Counted from the stretch's first letter, positions 1 through 6,779 are shown. The stretch: 8,158 nucleotides of DNA from JBKEDG01 sp047973085 (GCA_047973085.1 JBKEBI010000050.1:1-8158), one strand, 5' to 3'. Translations and numbers: made by a program. The notes: generated by a model not told the origin, from the sequence alone.

Positions 1-402
1 CAAAAATAATTTTATAGCTAAATATCCTTCTTCTTCATCTTCTATGAAAGGATTCAATAAATAATCAATATTACCTAAATAAACAGGAAAAGTAGTAATT
101 GAAGGAACATGCTTATAAAAAATTAGCAAATTATTTGTGGCCTCCCAAATATTAGAAGGTTTCTCCAATTCAAGAAATTCACACCCAGATTCAAATAGCT
201 TTTCATAATTCGGTAAAATATAGCGTGGTCGATAAGGTGCATTTCCTTCATGTAAATCACAAAAAGCATTTGCATCAAAAAATTCAGCTGTCTTAGCAGA
301 CTTTTTAATTGGATCTATCATCGCCTCTGCTTCACGCGCAAGCGACAGTACCATTTGTTCATATGTTAATGTTTCATCTTTTATAATATCTAATACGCTC
401 AT
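1..402 (-). CDS. yjjI: YjjI-family glycyl radical enzyme, N-terminal part (runs off the left edge)
   Basis: An open frame without stops runs from an ATG at 402 down to base 1, giving 134 codons. The start is set by GAAGG (409-413 on the complement), which lies over the end of the rhomboid gene. The translation matches my recollection of the N-terminal third of E. coli YjjI (DUF3029): residues 48-66 read CDLHEGNAPYRPRYILPNY, followed by ELE (78-80), then KHVPSITTFPVYLG (97-110) and DYLLNPF (113-119). YjjI proteins are about 510 residues, related to pyruvate formate-lyase, and carry a C-terminal glycyl radical installed by a radical-SAM activase (YjjW). That radical site and any activase gene would lie outside the window. 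The substrate of YjjI is not established as far as I know. The gene sits 3 nt after the rhomboid gene, so co-transcription is likely. A short patch around 318-356 uses more G/C-ending codons than its neighbours. Family assignment rests on remembered similarity, not on an alignment. Confidence 0.85.
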   Translation of the reverse strand, partial: MSVLDIIKDETLTYEQMVLSLAREAEAMIDPIKKSAKTAEFFDANAFCDLHEGNAPYRPRYILPNYEKLFESGCEFLELEKPSNIWEATNNLLIFYKHVPSITTFPVYLGNIDYLLNPFIEDEEEGYLAIKLFL

Positions 403-405
403 AAG

Positions 406-963
406 CTACCTTCTTTCTTTAACTGAGATAATAATCAACGCTGCAATTAGTCCTACAACAATACCAGAAATATGTCCCACAATGGAAATCCCTGGAAGAA
501 TAAATGTTAAAACTATATTTATCAACAACAAATTTATTAAAGCTCTTGAATTATAAATCGTAAACCCAACACTATCACTCTTATCAAGAGTAATACATGT
601 CGTAACCATCGCATATAATATTCCACTAGCTCCTATTACTAATTGTGCAGAAAACATTTCTGTAAGAAACCCAGAAAGCATTGCACACCCTAAGTAATAC
701 AATAAATATTTATTTTTACCTAAATAATTTTCTAAAATTGGTCCCATATAAAATAGGAAATACATATTGAATAACAAATGCATAATTGAACCGTGAATAA
801 ATGCACTTGTCAAAAATGTAATATACTTGCTTGTAATGGGAGAGTTTATTCCAAATAAATAATATATTTGATTCACTTTACCTGAAAATGCAATACTTAT
901 AAATACCACAATATTAATAATTATTATTACGTTTGTAACCGACATTTTTAAATTTCTATTCAT
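406..963 (-). CDS. Rhomboid-family intramembrane serine protease
   Basis: This 185-residue protein is almost entirely hydrophobic, with about six membrane-spanning stretches (roughly 9-27, 48-74, 84-103, 107-125, 140-157, 160-180). It carries the rhomboid signatures in order: His57, His62 and Asn66 in HGSIMHLLFNMYF, the catalytic serine in GASG (Ser113), and the catalytic histidine in GHISG (His164). The Ser/His dyad is intact, so it is predicted to be an active membrane protease that cuts transmembrane substrates within the bilayer. Its length matches the minimal six-helix bacterial rhomboid core without a cytosolic extension. The ATG at 961-963 follows GAGGTG (969-974 on the complement) with 5 nt spacing, behind a TATAAT promoter. 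Its stop is 3 nt before the YjjI-family start, suggesting one transcript. The substrate is unknown, and why it precedes a glycyl radical enzyme is unclear. Confidence 0.9.
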   Translation of the reverse strand: MNRNLKMSVTNVIIIINIVVFISIAFSGKVNQIYYLFGINSPITSKYITFLTSAFIHGSIMHLLFNMYFLFYMGPILENYLGKNKYLLYYLGCAMLSGFLTEMFSAQLVIGASGILYAMVTTCITLDKSDSVGFTIYNSRALINLLLINIVLTFILPGISIVGHISGIVVGLIAALIIISVKERR

Positions 964-980
964 CTCAACACCTCAACTTT

Positions 981-989
981 ATTATATCA
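981..989 (-). promoter_or_regulatory. Extended -10 promoter for the rhomboid-yjjI unit
   Basis: On the minus strand this reads TGATATAAT, a perfect TATAAT preceded by the TGn extended -10 motif, 18 bp upstream of the rhomboid start codon. No good -35 box is seen at 16-18 bp spacing, so recognition would depend on the extended -10. The leader would be very short. This is inferred from sequence only. Confidence 0.55.
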
Positions 990-1050
990 TACAATGCTTA
1001 AAAAATCACTTTTAAAACCTTGCCAACTTAGAAGTTTTTTACTAATATTA

Positions 1051-1079
1051 TTTATTTTATTTCTAATTATTGGTATAAT
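1051..1079 (+). promoter_or_regulatory. Extended -10 promoter for the selDAB-yedF operon
   Basis: TGGTATAAT at 1071-1079 is an extended -10 with a perfect TATAAT at 1074-1079. The hexamer at 17 bp spacing is TTTATT (1051-1056), a weak -35 match. It lies 18 bp before the selD start codon and diverges from the rhomboid promoter about 90 bp away. No clear operator or riboswitch fits in the short leader. Confidence 0.55.
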
Positions 1080-1085
1080 AAATGT

Positions 1086-1093
1086 GAGGTGAT
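1086..1093 (+). promoter_or_regulatory. Ribosome binding site fixing the selD start upstream of the in-frame UGA
   Basis: GAGGTGAT is an 8-nt complement to the 3' end of 16S rRNA, 4 nt before the ATG at 1098. The Val codon at 1182 that first opens the uninterrupted frame has no comparable site in front of it. This supports translation starting at 1098 and passing through the UGA at 1128-1130. Confidence 0.8.
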
Positions 1094-1097
1094 AGCA

Positions 1098-2120
1098 ATG
1101 AAAGACTTTAAATGCGCAAATGGTGGTTGACAAGCAAAAATAGGACCGGGAGTCCTTAGTGATTTATTAGAAGGAATTGAAGTGATTGAAGATGAAAACG
1201 TAATTCTTGATTTCACATCAAAAGACGATGCATCTGTTTATAAATTAGGTGATAACTACTTGTTTCAAACCCTTGATTTTTTCACACCAAATGTCGACGA
1301 CCCTTATATTTTTGGACAAATCGTTGCAGCAAACTCACTTAGTGATATATATGCAATGGGAGCAAATCCTGTAACTTGCCAAAGTATCGTTGCTTTTCCA
1401 GAACATGAAGATATAAATGTTTTAAAAGAAATGACAAAAGGCTGCTCAAGCAAATTAAAAGAGGCAAATGTTAGCTTAACTGGCGGACACTCTATTTATG
1501 ATGAAACAATTAAATACGGGTTAAGCGTTTTAGGTATTGGTGATAAAATTTGGAAAAACAATTCTATTAAAGAAAATGATATTTTAATATTAACAAAGCC
1601 AATTGGTACAGGTGTTATAATGGCAGCAAAGAATAGTTTTGATGTTAGTGATGATACTTTAGAAAAATGCTATAGAGCTATGACTACACTAAATAAATAT
1701 GCTAAAGAAGTGATTGAAGATTATCCTATTAATAGTTGTACTGATATAACGGGATTTGGACTTTTGGGACACTTATTTGAAATGATTGATAAGACTAATT
1801 TCAGTGCAAAAATTAATGTTAGAGATATAAATATTTTAGATGATGCAATATATTTTTCTAAAAACTATGTTTATACAAGTTCTGCACAACAAAATAGAAA
1901 GTATCTAGATAAAAAAATAAAATTTATTGATATTGACAGCTCAATACAAGAAATTCTTTTTGATGCACAGACATCAGGTGGACTTTTATTCTCTGTTAAT
2001 AAATCTGATGGATTTGAAATTATTGAAAAATTAAACAACGAAAATATTGAAGCAAGTATTATTGGAGAAATAGTAAAAAGTAATAAAAATATTATTGAGG
2101 TGTATAATGAAAATATTTAA
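1098..2120 (+). CDS. selD: Selenide, water dikinase SelD, selenocysteine-containing
   Basis: SelD makes selenophosphate from selenide and ATP, the selenium donor for SelA. Read from ATG 1098 with the UGA at 1128-1130 as selenocysteine, the protein has 340 residues, close to the usual size of about 345. Its N-terminus reads ANGGUQAKIGPGVL: Sec11 falls where E. coli has catalytic Cys17, and Lys14 matches its essential Lys20. Other family signatures follow: Asp43-Asp44 (KDDASVYKL), Asp60 in QTLDFFTP, NSLSDIYAMG with Asn79 and Asp83, TGGHS, and DITGFGLLGH starting at Asp216. The residue matching E. coli Cys19 is Ala13, and the N-terminal extension before the active loop is shorter than usual, with an extra Cys6. 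A SECIS-like hairpin follows the UGA. The gene leads the operon and overlaps selA by 14 nt. Starting at the GTG at 1182 would remove the whole active loop, so that shorter model is wrong. Confidence 0.95.
1128..1130 (+). other. UGA recoded as selenocysteine (SelD residue 11)
   Basis: An in-frame TGA is the 11th codon after ATG 1098. The frame on both sides encodes SelD, and the codon occupies the position of the catalytic Cys. The same operon encodes SelA and SelB, and UGG serves as Trp in other genes here. Selenocysteine therefore fits better than Trp or a nonsense mutation. Confidence 0.92.
1142..1156 (+). promoter_or_regulatory. Bacterial SECIS-like hairpin in the selD coding region
   Basis: AGGAC (1142-1146) pairs with GTCCT (1152-1156) around the loop CGGGA. 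The loop begins 17 nt after the UGA and carries Gs at positions 2-4. Bacterial SECIS elements bind the C-terminal winged helices of SelB. They typically place a short stem-loop with a G among the first two loop bases at about this distance; the E. coli fdhF loop also starts about 18 nt after its UGA. The stem forces GC-rich codons (GGA CCG GGA GTC) into an otherwise AT-rich gene. Folding was done by eye. Confidence 0.78.
2097..2102 (+). promoter_or_regulatory. Ribosome binding site deciding the selA start at ATG 2107
   Basis: GAGGTG lies 4 nt before the ATG at 2107. A TTG in the same frame at 2095 would add four residues, but it overlaps this site and has no site of its own, so 2107 is preferred. 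The site lies inside the last codons of selD. Confidence 0.8.
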
Positions 2121-3462
2121 ACAACTACCAAATATAAATAGTTTAAAAGAACATGAGAAATTACAAAAATATAGAAATCAATATGAAAATATTATTTTTA
2201 CAAATGTTCTAAGAACTAGTCTAGATCAATATAGAAATATCATAAAAGAAAATACACTTGAAGTATATGATGAAAAGTTTTTAATAAACATTATAGAAGA
2301 TAACTTTAGAAAATCAAGGTATAACCTGCAGCGTGTAATTAATGCAACAGGTACAATCATCCACACTAACTTAGGACGTAGTTTATATTCAAAAAATGTT
2401 ATTGATAATATTATAAATGTTGCAAAAAGTTACAATAACTTAGAATATGATATATCAAATAAATCAAGAGGTAGTAGGTACACTCATACTGTTGAAATAA
2501 TTAAAGAATTAACTGGCTGTGAAGATGCAGTTGTAGTTAACAACAATGCTGCGGCAATTCTACTTACGCTAACATCACTGGCACGTGATGGAGAAGCAGT
2601 TGTTAGTCGTGGAGAATTAATTGAAATCGGAGGAAGTTTTAGAGTACCTGAGATTATGAAATATAGTAATACTACACTATGTGAAGTAGGGACAACAAAT
2701 CGTACTCACCAACATGATTATGTCGATGCAATCAATGAAAACACTAAAGCTCTTGTAAAGATTCATACATCAAATTATAAGATTATGGGTTTTACTAGCG
2801 AAGTAGAAGTTGGTGAAATCGCACAAATTGCAAAGGAACATAATGTATTATCAATTGAAGATATTGGTAGTGGAAGTCTAGTAAACTTTTCAAAATATAC
2901 AAATATAACAGAACCAACTATTCAAAACAGTATTAAAGCAGGAGTTGATATAGTTACTTTTAGTGGTGATAAACTTCTAGGGGGAGTTCAAGCAGGATTT
3001 ATTGTAGGAAAGAAAAAATATATTGAACAAATAAAAAAGAATAATTTACTTAGAAGTTTGAGAGTTGATAAGCTTACCCTTGCTGCCATTGAAGCTTCTC
3101 TTCAAGAATATTTAGATGAAAGTCAAGCAATTAAAAATATTCCAACTCTAAGAATGATTACTGAAAATGTTGATGATGTGAAAAAACGTGGAGAAAAGCT
3201 GATTAGTATACTTGAAAAAAAAGATAATTTTAAACTTGAAAAATCAAAATGCATTATAGGGGGAGGAAGCCTTCCTTGCGTGGAATTAGATAGTTATAAA
3301 GTTGTTTTGGATTATGAATATGATTTAAATGCCCTTTATGAAAGGTTTCACCAAAATTATATTCCAATTATTCCAAAAATAGAAAATAATAAAATCATTA
3401 TTGATATGAAAACAATTTTAGATGATGATTATGAAATCTTAAAGGAGTTTTTAAATGCGTAA
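2107..3462 (+). CDS. selA: L-seryl-tRNA(Sec) selenium transferase SelA
   Basis: SelA is a PLP enzyme that converts Ser-tRNA(Sec) to Sec-tRNA(Sec) with selenophosphate from SelD; the E. coli enzyme is a homodecamer. From ATG 2107 the product has 451 residues, against 463 in E. coli. Visible family features are the N-terminal helical tRNA-binding region, RVINATGTIIHTNLGRS, the NNNAAA stretch, SRGELIEIGGSFRVPEIM, EVGTTNRTH, and SIEDIGSGSL. The PLP lysine lies in TFSGDKLLGGVQAG (Lys289; E. coli Lys295). A C-terminal GGGSLP motif is also present. The gene overlaps selD by 14 nt and selB by 8 nt, indicating translational coupling. Nothing is missing, so it should be active. Confidence 0.97.
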   Translation: MKIFKQLPNINSLKEHEKLQKYRNQYENIIFTNVLRTSLDQYRNIIKENTLEVYDEKFLINIIEDNFRKSRYNLQRVINATGTIIHTNLGRSLYSKNVIDNIINVAKSYNNLEYDISNKSRGSRYTHTVEIIKELTGCEDAVVVNNNAAAILLTLTSLARDGEAVVSRGELIEIGGSFRVPEIMKYSNTTLCEVGTTNRTHQHDYVDAINENTKALVKIHTSNYKIMGFTSEVEVGEIAQIAKEHNVLSIEDIGSGSLVNFSKYTNITEPTIQNSIKAGVDIVTFSGDKLLGGVQAGFIVGKKKYIEQIKKNNLLRSLRVDKLTLAAIEASLQEYLDESQAIKNIPTLRMITENVDDVKKRGEKLISILEKKDNFKLEKSKCIIGGGSLPCVELDSYKVVLDYEYDLNALYERFHQNYIPIIPKIENNKIIIDMKTILDDDYEILKEFLNA

Positions 3463-5320
3463 TTATATAATTGGAACAAGTGGTCATATTGATCATGGAA
3501 AAACAAGTATCGTAAAAGAATTAACTGGAATTGATACAGATCGCTTAAAAGAAGAAAAGGAAAAAGGAATTTCTATTGATATAGGATTTTCGTATGTTGA
3601 TTTTGAAAATCATCGAATAGGTATAATCGATATCCCAGGGCATGAAAAGTTTATAAAAAATATGCTGGCTGGAGCTAGTGGTGTTGATATTTGCTTATTT
3701 ATTGTTGCTGCTGATGATGGAATTATGCCACAAACAGTTGAACATTTTGATATTTTAAATTTATTGAACATTAAAGCAGGAATAATTGTTTTAAATAAAT
3801 GCGATCGTGTTGAAAAAGATGTAATAGAAAAAAGAAAACAAGAGTTACGTGAATTTACAAAAAACAGTTTTTTAGAGAATGCTACTATAGTTGAAACTTC
3901 AATCTTTGATGAAAGTAGTATAAAAAGCTTAAAACTTGAAATTAAAAATACACTTGACATTATTGAAGAAAATAATAGTGATGAAAATATTTTTAGAATG
4001 CCAATTGATAGGTCATTTACCTTAAATGGCATTGGACATGTTATCACAGGTACTACCATGGGGAAAGATGTACAAGTAAAGGATAAACTTGAAATCTTAC
4101 CACAAAAAACAATTGTGACTGTTAAAAATATTCAAAGTCATGGTGAAGATAAAGAAGTACTTGGTAGTAACAATCGTTGTGCTTTAAATATTACGTTTAA
4201 TGAAAAGATAAAAATCGAGCGTGGAAATGTAATAGCAACACCGAATATGTTAAATACTACAAATATTATTGATGTAAAAATAAAATGTTTGAAAAATAGT
4301 GATAATGAAATCAAAAATGGTCAAAGGGTTAGGGTGTATCATTTAGCAAATGAAATTATGGCTCGTGTTAAACTGTTAAACTGTGATAAATTAGAACCAG
4401 GTGAAGAAGGTTTTGCCCAATTAATGCTTGAGAAAAAGATTATTGCCCTTGATCTTGATCTAGTCATTCTTAGAAACTATTCTCCTCTTGTTACAATTGG
4501 TGGAGGAACTATTTTAAATGTTCGCACCAAAAGTGAAAAACGCTATAATGAAGAGTATATAAACAAACTTAAAAATCAAAGTGAACATAGTGATGAGTCA
4601 AGACTAGAAGACATTATATACAATGAAAGTCATAAATTTTTGACTCTTAATGATTTAGAACCACTCCTTGCAAATATTGCAAATTATGAAGAACTAATCG
4701 ATAAGAATATTAATAATATATATAAAATATTTAATGATTCAATTATTCATATAAAATATTATAATGAACTGAAAATCAAAATTACTAATTACTTGAAAAA
4801 TTTTCATCAAGAAAATCCCTTTAAAACTGGTGAGAACATAGCGATAATTAGAAAGATATTTTTTGAAGGCGTTAAAAATAACCTTACTAATATTGTATTA
4901 AAGGATATGAATTTTAAAATCATGGATAATATTATTAGCTTAAGTGATTTTAGTGTACGCTTAAGTGATGAAGAAGAAATTGTTAAAACTCTAATCATCA
5001 AAAACTATCAACGTGAAGAATTTAGATTAAGTAAAGTAGATAATATTAAAGAAAAAATCAAAAATAAGGATGCTTTTGACAATGTTTTCTCGCTTTTAGT
5101 GAAGGACAAAACTCTTATTAGAATTGAAAATGATTTATTTATGCTAAATTCAACTCTTAATGAAATACTTGATTTTATAAAAACAAAAGATAAAATTGAT
5201 TTAAATGACTTAAAAGAATTTACCGACACAGGAAGAAAAAATGTCATTGCACTACTTGAATACTGTGATAAAAATAAAATTACTAGAAGAGTAGAAAATT
5301 ACAGGGAGGTAATTAAATGA
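3455..5320 (+). CDS. selB: Selenocysteine-specific elongation factor SelB
   Basis: SelB is a GTPase that carries Sec-tRNA(Sec) to the ribosome and binds the SECIS hairpin through C-terminal winged helices. The 621-residue product is full length (E. coli 614). GTPase motifs are G1 GHIDHGKT (10-17), switch I EKEKGISIDIGF (34-45), G3 DIPGH (59-63) and G4 NKCD (114-117). In switch I, Ser40 stands where EF-Tu has its key Thr; I recall KRGIS-type variants in other SelB proteins, so this is probably not a defect. Beta-barrel domains follow at roughly 180-350, including IDRSFTLNGIGHVITGTT and a VTIGGGTILN segment. The remaining 250 or so residues are the Lys/Asn-rich winged-helix region, ending RRVENYREVIK. 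The start follows AGGAG (3443-3447) with 7 nt spacing. The stop overlaps the yedF start as ATGA. Confidence 0.96.
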   Translation: MRNYIIGTSGHIDHGKTSIVKELTGIDTDRLKEEKEKGISIDIGFSYVDFENHRIGIIDIPGHEKFIKNMLAGASGVDICLFIVAADDGIMPQTVEHFDILNLLNIKAGIIVLNKCDRVEKDVIEKRKQELREFTKNSFLENATIVETSIFDESSIKSLKLEIKNTLDIIEENNSDENIFRMPIDRSFTLNGIGHVITGTTMGKDVQVKDKLEILPQKTIVTVKNIQSHGEDKEVLGSNNRCALNITFNEKIKIERGNVIATPNMLNTTNIIDVKIKCLKNSDNEIKNGQRVRVYHLANEIMARVKLLNCDKLEPGEEGFAQLMLEKKIIALDLDLVILRNYSPLVTIGGGTILNVRTKSEKRYNEEYINKLKNQSEHSDESRLEDIIYNESHKFLTLNDLEPLLANIANYEELIDKNINNIYKIFNDSIIHIKYYNELKIKITNYLKNFHQENPFKTGENIAIIRKIFFEGVKNNLTNIVLKDMNFKIMDNIISLSDFSVRLSDEEEIVKTLIIKNYQREEFRLSKVDNIKEKIKNKDAFDNVFSLLVKDKTLIRIENDLFMLNSTLNEILDFIKTKDKIDLNDLKEFTDTGRKNVIALLEYCDKNKITRRVENYREVIK

Positions 5321-5880
5321 TTACATTAGATATGAGAAAAAAAGCTTGTCCACAACCAGTTATTGAAACTAAGCGTGCACTTGATGCAAATACTGACACT
5401 ATTTGCACAATTGTAGATAATATTACTGCTGTAGAAAATATTACTAAAATGGCAAAAGATTTAAATTGTCAAATCGAAGTAACTAAGTCAAATGATACGT
5501 TATTTTACGTATATACTTCAAACACTGGGGATTTAAAAATAACTGAAATTAATTTTAAAAACGTTTTAGTTTTAAACAGTGAATTCATGGGTGAAAATCA
5601 AGAGCTTGGAGCTAGCTTGATGCAGGCATGTATTCATACTTTGTGTGATATTGACAATATACCCAAAACAATTGTTTTATATAATTCAGCTGTAAAACTT
5701 TTTGAAAACAACGAAAATATTTATAATGATTTTGAAAATCTTGAAAAAATGGGTGTAGAAATCATTTCATGTGGAGCTTGTATAAATTTCTATAATATTA
5801 CCAAAAATGTTGGAAGAATAACAAATATGTATGAAATATTACAAATTTTATCTTCTGATGAAAAAATTATTTACGTATAA
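5317..5880 (+). CDS. yedF: Selenium metabolism protein YedF (TusA/SirA-like plus DsrE-like domain)
   Basis: The 187-residue protein has two parts. Residues 1-70 form a TusA/SirA-like domain with the CPxP motif as ACPQPVIETKRAL (Cys11, Pro14). Residues 80-187 resemble a DsrE-like domain with a conserved SCGACINFY segment (Cys152, Cys155) and GRITNMYEI (166-174). This matches the family named selenium metabolism protein YedF (TIGR03527), which tracks with selenium-using genomes. TusA proteins carry persulfide on the CPxP cysteine, so binding or relay of selenium is a reasonable inference, but I know of no firm biochemical role. Translation is coupled to selB through a 4-nt ATGA overlap, and a strong AGGGAGGT site lies at 5303-5310. 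It is the last gene of the operon and is followed by a terminator. Confidence 0.9.
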   Translation: MITLDMRKKACPQPVIETKRALDANTDTICTIVDNITAVENITKMAKDLNCQIEVTKSNDTLFYVYTSNTGDLKITEINFKNVLVLNSEFMGENQELGASLMQACIHTLCDIDNIPKTIVLYNSAVKLFENNENIYNDFENLEKMGVEIISCGACINFYNITKNVGRITNMYEILQILSSDEKIIYV

Positions 5881-5926
5881 CAATATATAAGTAGATAATA
5901 AAATTAGAATCTATTATTTATAAGAT

Positions 5927-5960
5927 GCACCTTCATTATTTTGTATAGTGGGTGCTTTTT
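5927..5960 (+). terminator. Intrinsic terminator of the selenium operon
   Basis: GCACC (5927-5931) pairs with GGTGC (5951-5955), followed directly by five Ts (5956-5960). AAGA upstream can pair with the T-run across one mismatch. The loop is long, about 19 nt. A second AT-rich stem, TAGATAATA (5892-5900) with TATTATTTA (5912-5920), sits between the yedF stop and this hairpin. Confidence 0.7.
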
Positions 5961-5968
5961 AATATATT

Positions 5969-5998
5969 AAAACACTCTAATAGTTATCCATTAGAGTG
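5969..5998 (-). terminator. Intrinsic terminator facing the selenium operon, for the flavoprotein gene
   Basis: A perfect 9-bp inverted repeat CACTCTAAT (5973-5981) / ATTAGAGTG (5990-5998) has an 8-nt loop. On the minus strand it is followed by TTTT (5972-5969). It lies about 130 nt beyond the stop of the flavoprotein gene and back to back with the selenium operon terminator, so convergent transcripts are separated. Confidence 0.6.
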
Positions 5999-6129
5999 CC
6001 TTTCAAATTATTATATAAAATTACTTAATCTAAATTACTATCAAATTTTATCACTTCATCTGTTATAACATTTACAATTCTATATTATTCATAAACATAA
6101 TTACAATGTCTCCATAAATGAAATCTGTA

Positions 6130-6756
6130 TTATCTAATAAAATTTGTAAATACTTTATTTACTCTTTCAGGTTTTTCTATATTACTTTTATCAAGAACAT
6201 TAAGCATCCAAGCCATATTCTTACCTAAAACTTCCATAATTTGTACCCCTTCAGCATCTTCCTTAACTTCACCAGGTGCTGTTCCATGTGCTACATTCCA
6301 ATAATTTGAGGTAACAACAACCATTTCTGAATAATTTAAGAAATGATTCAATTCATTAAATGTTGTCATTCCTCCACTTCTTCTAACAGCTACTACACTT
6401 GCCCCTACTTTATGCCTCATTAAGCTTCCATTAACACCTAAAACATAAAATGCACGGTCAAGAAAAGATTTCATCGTTCCATTCACTCCTGAATAATAAA
6501 CTGGTGAGCTAATAATAATTCCATCCGCTTCTATCATTTTTGGAATAATATCATTAACCTCATCTTTAATACTACATTTTCTATCTTGATTTTTTATACA
6601 ATGCCCACAAGCAGCACATCCTCTAATATTTTTATTACCAATTTGAATAATTTCTGTTTCAATTTTTTGTTTGTTTAATTCATTACAGACAATATTTAAA
6701 GCTGTAAAGGTATTTCCATTCGATTTTGGACTTCCATTTAATATTAAAACTTTCAT
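6130..6756 (-). CDS. NAD(P)H-dependent FMN oxidoreductase, iron-sulfur flavoprotein-like
   Basis: The 208-residue protein has a flavodoxin-like fold. It starts MKVLILNGSPKSNGNT, in which GSPKSNGNT (8-16) is the FMN phosphate-binding loop, and it continues with the family segment ISSPVYYSGVNGTMKSFLDR. Between them is a compact cysteine cluster, Cys47-x2-Cys50-x2-Cys53-x7-Cys61. It fits the CX2CX2CX4-7C pattern of archaeal and clostridial iron-sulfur flavoproteins, which bind a 4Fe-4S cluster and FMN and pass electrons in anaerobic or oxidative-stress metabolism. Cytosolic; no signal peptide. A perfect AGGAGGT site precedes the ATG, and it has its own promoter, so it appears monocistronic. The physiological electron acceptor is unknown. 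A plain NADPH-dependent reductase without a cluster remains possible. Confidence 0.88.
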   Translation of the reverse strand: MKVLILNGSPKSNGNTFTALNIVCNELNKQKIETEIIQIGNKNIRGCAACGHCIKNQDRKCSIKDEVNDIIPKMIEADGIIISSPVYYSGVNGTMKSFLDRAFYVLGVNGSLMRHKVGASVVAVRRSGGMTTFNELNHFLNYSEMVVVTSNYWNVAHGTAPGEVKEDAEGVQIMEVLGKNMAWMLNVLDKSNIEKPERVNKVFTNFIR

Positions 6757-6779
6757 AAACTACCTCCTAGTTTTATTAA

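Noticed and set aside
1025..1036. Small inverted repeat AACTT-AG-AAGTT followed by Ts between the divergent promoters
   Set aside because: The loop would be 2 nt, too small, and no gene ends there for it to terminate.
1128..1130. UGA read as Trp (alternative genetic code) or as a pseudogene mutation
   Set aside because: UGG encodes Trp elsewhere here, the UGA is at the catalytic Cys site with a following hairpin, and selA and selB are adjacent and intact.
1182..2120. Short selD model starting at the GTG at 1182
   Set aside because: It lacks the catalytic loop and Lys14 and has no good RBS, whereas ATG 1098 with UGA as Sec restores a full-length enzyme.
3610..4059. 149-codon open frame on the minus strand
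   Set aside because: It lies fully inside selB antisense, gives a low-complexity Ser/Phe/Ile-rich product and has no family features.
4807..5247. Two minus-strand open frames (64 and 79 codons)
   Set aside because: Both are antisense shadows of the Lys/Asn-rich C-terminus of selB, with no RBS or recognisable motifs.
5881..6129. Possible tRNA-Sec gene downstream of yedF
   Set aside because: No long GC-containing acceptor stem, TCA anticodon arm or CCA-proximal structure is visible; the stretch is AT-rich hairpins only.
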